A stretch of 64,000 nt of DNA from Thiodiazotropha sp040507035 (lineage in GTDB: Bacteria; Pseudomonadota; Gammaproteobacteria; Chromatiales; Chromatiaceae): contig JBEVVR010000044.1 in the NCBI GenBank assembly GCA_040507035.1, forward strand, positions 124,001 to 188,000, in the 5' to 3' direction. Both the position numbers and the translations under genes were made by a program. Shown piece after piece: positions 60,059-64,000 of the stretch; the stretch's first letter is position 1; every line of letters begins with the position of its first letter. The notes below the pieces were generated by a model. It worked only from the letters and a program-made list of their open reading frames with translations. It had not been told where the DNA came from and ran no database searches.

Positions 60059-61521
60059 GTGCCAGCACGCTGATGATCGCAATCCTGTTGCTACCGCTGC
60101 TGGGTAGCGCCGCTATTCTCGCAATGCATGCTCGTCCCAACATCAGGGAGGGTGTAACCCTGGTGACCGCTTCCGTGGTTGCTGTCCTGGTGGTCATCAT
60201 CGCCGGCAGGTTTCTTGGCGGCGAACTGTTCGAGTTGTCGATCGGGGAGCCTGTACCGGGTATCGCCATCGCTTTTGTGATCGAACCCCTGGGAATGATC
60301 TTCGCCCTGGTGGCCGGCTTGTTATGGATCGTCACATCGATCTATGCCATCGGCTACATGCGTGGCCACAATGAACAACATCAGACCCGATTCTTCGCCG
60401 CTTTCGCGGTCGCCATCTCCTGCACCCTTGGCATCGCGTTTTCAGCCAACCTGTTCACCCTGTTCCTCTGTTACGAGTTATTGACACTCTCAACCTACCC
60501 GCTGGTAACCCACAGCGGCACGGCAGCGGCGAAACAGGGCGGCAGGACCTATATCGGAATCCTGCTGGGTACCTCCATCGGCTTTCTGCTGCTGGCCATT
60601 CTGATCACCTGGTTCATTGCCGGCACTGTCACCTTTCAGGACGGCGGCATTCTTGCGGGCAAACTCGACCCGGCCTGGGCCGGGCTGCTCTATGTCCTGT
60701 TTCTCTTCGGTATCGGCAAGGCCGCTGTGATGCCGTTTCACCGCTGGTTGCCAGCGGCCATGGTGGCGCCGACCCCGGTCAGCGCGCTGCTGCATGCGGT
60801 GGCCGTAGTCAAAGCCGGCGTGTTTACCCTGCTCAAGGTAACCACCCAGATATTCGGCGGTGAGTTTATTCTCAGCAACGATGTCACAGGCGGCCTGATC
60901 TGGATCGCCGCGGCAACGATTCTGCTGGCGTCGATGATCGCGATGACCAAGGACAACCTCAAGGCCCGACTCGCCTACTCGACTGTCAGCCAGCTCAGCT
61001 ATATCGCCATGGGCGCCATGTTGGCCAGCAAAACGGCCTTTGTCGGCGCCGCCCTGCATATCGCCATGCATGCGTTTTCCAAAATCACCCTGTTCTTCGC
61101 TGCTGGCGCCATTCTGGTGGCATCGCACAAGAAGCTCGTGAGCGAGCTCGACGGCCTGGGCCGGGCCATGCCGATCACCTTTGCGGCATTCCTCGTCGGC
61201 ACCTTGAGTATCATTGGCTTGCCGCCCTTTGGGGGGTTGTGGAGTAAATGGTATCTCGGCTACGGTGCCGTCGAAACGGGCCAGTTGCTGTTGCTCGGAG
61301 TGTTGATGATCAGTACCCTGCTGAATATCGCCTACCTGTTGCCTATTCCCGTGCGGGCATTTTTTGCCACCCCCGTCGGTGGCAAACACTACACAGAGAT
61401 CAAAGAGGCACCGAAAACAATCCTCTTGGCGATGATCATCACCTCCATCGTCAGCATTGTGCTGTTTTTCCACCCGGAACCCTTCTACCGACTGGCAATC
61501 CTGGCTGCCGGAGGATCCTGA
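60055..61521 (+). CDS. Second large antiporter subunit (NuoL/MrpA-N-like)
   Basis: The 488-residue protein overlaps mrpD by four bases. It resembles NuoL or the N-terminal part of MrpA: LFCYELLTLSTYPLV (glutamate on a helix), GIGKAAVMPFHRWLPAAMVAPTPVSALLHAVAVVKAG (two lysines), and STVSQLSYIAMGAM. It has about 14 helices. With the DUF4040 gene it would make up a split MrpA. Proton or sodium route cannot be read from the sequence alone. Confidence 0.9.
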   Translation: MSASTLMIAILLLPLLGSAAILAMHARPNIREGVTLVTASVVAVLVVIIAGRFLGGELFELSIGEPVPGIAIAFVIEPLGMIFALVAGLLWIVTSIYAIGYMRGHNEQHQTRFFAAFAVAISCTLGIAFSANLFTLFLCYELLTLSTYPLVTHSGTAAAKQGGRTYIGILLGTSIGFLLLAILITWFIAGTVTFQDGGILAGKLDPAWAGLLYVLFLFGIGKAAVMPFHRWLPAAMVAPTPVSALLHAVAVVKAGVFTLLKVTTQIFGGEFILSNDVTGGLIWIAAATILLASMIAMTKDNLKARLAYSTVSQLSYIAMGAMLASKTAFVGAALHIAMHAFSKITLFFAAGAILVASHKKLVSELDGLGRAMPITFAAFLVGTLSIIGLPPFGGLWSKWYLGYGAVETGQLLLLGVLMISTLLNIAYLLPIPVRAFFATPVGGKHYTEIKEAPKTILLAMIITSIVSIVLFFHPEPFYRLAILAAGGS

Positions 61522-61522
61522 T

Positions 61523-61777
61523 ATGAGCGAGAAATCGAACGCCAAGCATCTCTTCGATGATCCCAGGAATGTCGACCGCCTGTTACGGGTTTTTTACGCC
61601 ATCTGCGTGTTACTGGTCATCGTCGATTTCTTTGTCCACCGTCATATCGAGATGTGGTGGGAAAAGATGCCGGCTTTCTATGCGCTTTACGGTTTCGTCG
61701 CCTGCGTGGTGTTGGTCATCGCCGCGAAGAAGATGCGCACCGTAGTTATGCGTAAGGAAGACTATTACGATGAATGA
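61523..61777 (+). CDS. Small membrane protein of the Mrp-like operon
   Basis: I place the start at 61523 (ATG, one base after the stop at 61521), giving 84 residues. The frame is open back to 61457, but that would overlap the preceding gene by 65 bases. The protein has two hydrophobic helices (LLRVFYAICVLLVIVDFFVH and AFYALYGFVACVVLVIAA), a basic loop and an acidic end (MRKEDYYDE). No named Mrp subunit matches. The tight position between two large subunits, with an eight-base overlap to the next, argues that it is a real extra subunit. Confidence 0.8.
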   Translation: MSEKSNAKHLFDDPRNVDRLLRVFYAICVLLVIVDFFVHRHIEMWWEKMPAFYALYGFVACVVLVIAAKKMRTVVMRKEDYYDE

Positions 61778-63470
61778 ACTACCGCCGTTTCTGATCTTTT
61801 TTCTCGCCTCACTGTTGGTCTTTCCAACCCGGGGGGTGATGCGCAAGGTGATTCTGTTGGCGACACCGATCCTTGCCGCTTTGCATATTGCACTGAATAT
61901 CGATCCCAGCGTGAACTCGGTGTTTTCACTACTCGAATTCGAGCTCAACCTGTTACGGGTGGACAAGCTCAGCCTGCTGTTTTCCTATCTTTTCTGTGTC
62001 GCCAGTCTGCTGGCAACCATTTTTGCCCTTCACGTCAACGACACCAAGCAACAGATCGCTGGACTCATCTATGCCGGCAGCGCACTGGGTGCGGTTTTCG
62101 CCGGTGATTTCGTCACGCTGTTTATTTTCTGGGAACTGCTGGCAATCAGCTCGGTGGTCTTTATCTGGTCTCGTGCCACCGAGCGTGCCATCAGTGCCGG
62201 TGTACGATATCTGATCTTCCAGGTGCTCTCTGGAGTATTGTTGCTGGCGGGTGCACTGGTGCATTACAAATCCACCGGGACCCTGGCCTTTGACCATGTG
62301 GGCCTGAACGGGGTATCGGGATGGCTGATATTTATCGCCTTCGGCATCAAGAGCGCCTTCCCGTTTCTGCATGGCTGGCTTACCGACGGCTATCCCGAAG
62401 CGACAGCGACAGGCACTGTTTTCCTCTCGGCTTTCACCACCAAGGTTGCGGTCTATTCATTGGCGCGGGGATTCGCGGGTGAAGAGATACTTGTCTACAT
62501 CGGTGTCACCATGGCCTGCTTTCCCATATTCTACGCGGTGATAGAAAATGATCTGCGCAGAGTTTTGTCCTACAGTCTGATCAACCAGGTCGGTTTCATG
62601 GTGACCGGTATCGGCATTGGCACCGCACTCTCTCTGAATGGCGCGGTGGCGCATGCCTTCAGCGATGTGATATTCAAGGGCCTGTTGTTCATGACCATGG
62701 GGGCGGTGCTGCATCGTGTCGGCCATGTCAATGGCTCGGATCTCGGCGGACTCTACAAGACCATGCCGAAAACCACCCTTCTGTGCATTATCGGGGCGAT
62801 GTCGATCTCCGCCTTTCCGCTGTTCAGCGGTTTTGTCAGCAAGTCCATGGTGATGGCCGCCATGGTGCAGGAACACTACCACTTGCTGTGGCTGTTCATG
62901 CTCTTCGCCTCGGCCGGGGTATTTCATCACGCAGGCATCAAAATTCCCTATTTCGCCTTCTTCGCCCATGACTCTGGCCTGCGCCCGCAAGAGTCGCCCA
63001 ACAATATGTTGATCGCCATGGGCATGGCCGCCGGACTCTGCCTGTTTATCGGTATGCAGCCCCAGTACCTCTACTCGATGCTGCCCTGGACCGTGGATTA
63101 CTGGCCCTACGATCTGACTCATGTGCTCACCCAGTTGCAGCTGCTCTTCTTCTCGGCACTGGCCTTTGTCTGGCTCAACAAGCAGGGCCTCTATCCACCG
63201 GAATTGCACTCAACCAACCTCGACGCGGAGTGGGTCTATCGAAAACTCCTGCCCGCGGGGGTGCAACGCGGATTGGCCTTCGCTCAAAATCTGAAGGCAT
63301 CGGCATGGGCGGTGGCGGTTGCCCCCATGAATAGTGTTCGTCGTTCCTTGTCCGAATCATCCATGGCCAAGTACAACCTCTCAGAGAGTTGGCCGACGGG
63401 CAGCATGGTGTTGTGGATATCCTTTACCCTCGTCGCCTACTTGCTGCTGGACATTTTTATCTACGAGTAG
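61770..63470 (+). CDS. Third large antiporter subunit (proton-conducting family)
   Basis: The 566-residue protein is a third member of the same family as MrpD and NuoL. It has FVTLFIFWELLAISSVVFIW (glutamate), IAFGIKSAFPFLHGWLTDGYPEATATGTVFLSAFTTKVAVYSL (lysines) and LSYSLINQVGFMVTGIG. It is longer than the other two because of a C-terminal extension of about 100 residues that ends in a final helix. Most Mrp operons have two large subunits. The extra copy with the small 84-residue protein makes this locus unusual. Confidence 0.9.
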   Translation: MNELPPFLIFFLASLLVFPTRGVMRKVILLATPILAALHIALNIDPSVNSVFSLLEFELNLLRVDKLSLLFSYLFCVASLLATIFALHVNDTKQQIAGLIYAGSALGAVFAGDFVTLFIFWELLAISSVVFIWSRATERAISAGVRYLIFQVLSGVLLLAGALVHYKSTGTLAFDHVGLNGVSGWLIFIAFGIKSAFPFLHGWLTDGYPEATATGTVFLSAFTTKVAVYSLARGFAGEEILVYIGVTMACFPIFYAVIENDLRRVLSYSLINQVGFMVTGIGIGTALSLNGAVAHAFSDVIFKGLLFMTMGAVLHRVGHVNGSDLGGLYKTMPKTTLLCIIGAMSISAFPLFSGFVSKSMVMAAMVQEHYHLLWLFMLFASAGVFHHAGIKIPYFAFFAHDSGLRPQESPNNMLIAMGMAAGLCLFIGMQPQYLYSMLPWTVDYWPYDLTHVLTQLQLLFFSALAFVWLNKQGLYPPELHSTNLDAEWVYRKLLPAGVQRGLAFAQNLKASAWAVAVAPMNSVRRSLSESSMAKYNLSESWPTGSMVLWISFTLVAYLLLDIFIYE

Positions 63471-63509
63471 AGACTTGCCCAGACCAATGGTTTAGGGTTC
63501 TCCTATTTT

Positions 63510-63537
63510 AAGCCCTACTAGGCCGGCTTGGTTTTTT
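63510..63537 (+). terminator. Weak terminator after the Mrp-like operon
   Basis: AAGCC pairs with GGCTT across a ten-base loop and is followed by GG and six T. It overlaps the 3' end of nhaA on the other strand. The stem is short, so this is a low-confidence call. Confidence 0.35.
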
Positions 63538-64000
63538 CAGTGCCCAGCAGAAACCACAAATACCCGCCTACACCGGCGATTAACGAGGCAAACAATACGC
63601 CGGTCTTCGCCATCAACAGATTATCCGCCTGCCCGGCGAAAGCCAGCTCGGCAATGAAGATCGACATGGTGAAGCCGATACCGCTGACGAATCCTATCCC
63701 GATCAAGTGCCTGAAGGTCATCCCTGCGGGCAGTTTGCCGAGCCCTAATTTGACCGCCAACCAGGTCAACCCGGCAACTCCCACCAGCTTGCCGAACACC
63801 AAACCAAACATCACACCAAGCGCAACCGGATGGGTGATTGTTTGACCCAGGGCACCCAACTCAACCGGGATACCGGCATTGGCGAGGGCAAACAGAGGAA
63901 TAACCAGAAAGGCCACGGGCAGATGCAAGGCGTGCTCCAGGCGCTGCAGTGGTGATTCCACCGAGTGGACGCCATTTTCAATCGTCTGCAACAAACCCCT
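63518..64000 (-). CDS. nhaA: Na+/H+ antiporter NhaA, C-terminal part (runs off the window)
   Basis: The visible 158 residues are the C-terminal third of NhaA: HLPVAFLVIPLFALANAGIPVELG, LVFGKLVGVAGLTWLAVKLGLGKLPAGM, FRHLIGIGFVSGIGFTMSIFIAELAF and a final helix. The pH-sensing N-terminal part lies beyond the end of the window. NhaA is the secondary Na+/H+ exchanger that acts alongside Mrp at high pH or high sodium. It is convergent with the Mrp-like operon, only 47 bases apart. Confidence 0.93.
   Translation of the reverse strand, partial: RGLLQTIENGVHSVESPLQRLEHALHLPVAFLVIPLFALANAGIPVELGALGQTITHPVALGVMFGLVFGKLVGVAGLTWLAVKLGLGKLPAGMTFRHLIGIGFVSGIGFTMSIFIAELAFAGQADNLLMAKTGVLFASLIAGVGGYLWFLLGTEKTKPA

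Noticed and set aside
60490..61545. 351-residue antisense frame over the second large antiporter subunit
   Set aside because: Opposite strand of a clear membrane protein, His/Gln-rich shadow composition.

Overview
The window is a chromosomal stretch of a motile gammaproteobacterium. Support comes from the ffh-rpsP-rimM-trmD-rplS block, flagellar genes carrying both sigma-54-type and sigma-28-type promoters, SbcB, PrfC and class I fumarase. The gene mix (arsenosugar genes, YpjD, NrtR-NadA, Mrp-type antiporter) would suit a Chromatiales-like or sulfur-oxidizing-symbiont-like lineage, but that placement is inference and no 16S rRNA gene is present. Gene density is high. There is no prophage, CRISPR array or intact insertion sequence. 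One 100-base assembly gap lies inside the fumarase gene.

Layout: 1-4.1 kb holds the end of an NrtR-type NAD regulator, nadA, a coiled-coil membrane protein, a sterol-desaturase-type enzyme and a repeat-bearing protein coupled to it. 4.1-9.5 kb holds a DUF3108 protein, an orphan small gene with a sigma-54-like promoter, a voltage-gated-type K+ channel with a separate second RCK protein, and small envelope proteins including an ankyrin lipoprotein. 9.6-15.1 kb holds sbcB, then a histone-deacetylase-like enzyme divergent from a large NDP-forming acyl-CoA ligase/GNAT acetyltransferase. 15.2-19.7 kb is the ribosome/SRP block and ypjD. 19.8-37.8 kb is the flagellar region: fliT, S, D, flaG, fliC, flgL to flgB, cheR and cheV on the minus strand, and flgA, M, N on the plus strand. 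37.9-40.2 kb is an arsenosugar-type trio (two glycosyltransferases and ArsS). 40.4-42 kb has small genes and tRNA-Arg(CCT). 42.4-49.3 kb holds sucAB, class I fumarase and an AcuI-type reductase. 49.4-55.6 kb holds glgC, an ATP-grasp ligase beside an isoaspartyl peptidase, a repeat-rich patch with one small conserved gene, and prfC. 56.1-63.5 kb is a ten-gene Mrp-like cation/proton antiporter operon, followed by convergent, truncated nhaA.

How the genes work together: the flagellar promoters form two tiers. Sigma-54-like -24/-12 sites stand before flgB, flgF, flgG and flgA (hook-basal body). Sigma-28-like sites stand before fliC and flgM (late genes). A -24/-12 site also stands before the uncharacterised gene at 5121. 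The Mrp-like operon and NhaA both point to sodium/proton cycling. The acetyltransferase and deacetylase are a plausible protein-acetylation pair. Several inverted-repeat families sit in intergenic regions (11.1, 15.1, 17.2, 31.0 and 53.2-53.95 kb).

Most worth following up: the three-large-subunit Mrp-like operon with its 84-residue partner, the ATP-grasp/isoaspartyl peptidase pair, the ligase/acetyltransferase that keeps a histidine at the likely phospho-acceptor position, and the sigma-54-like orphan gene.
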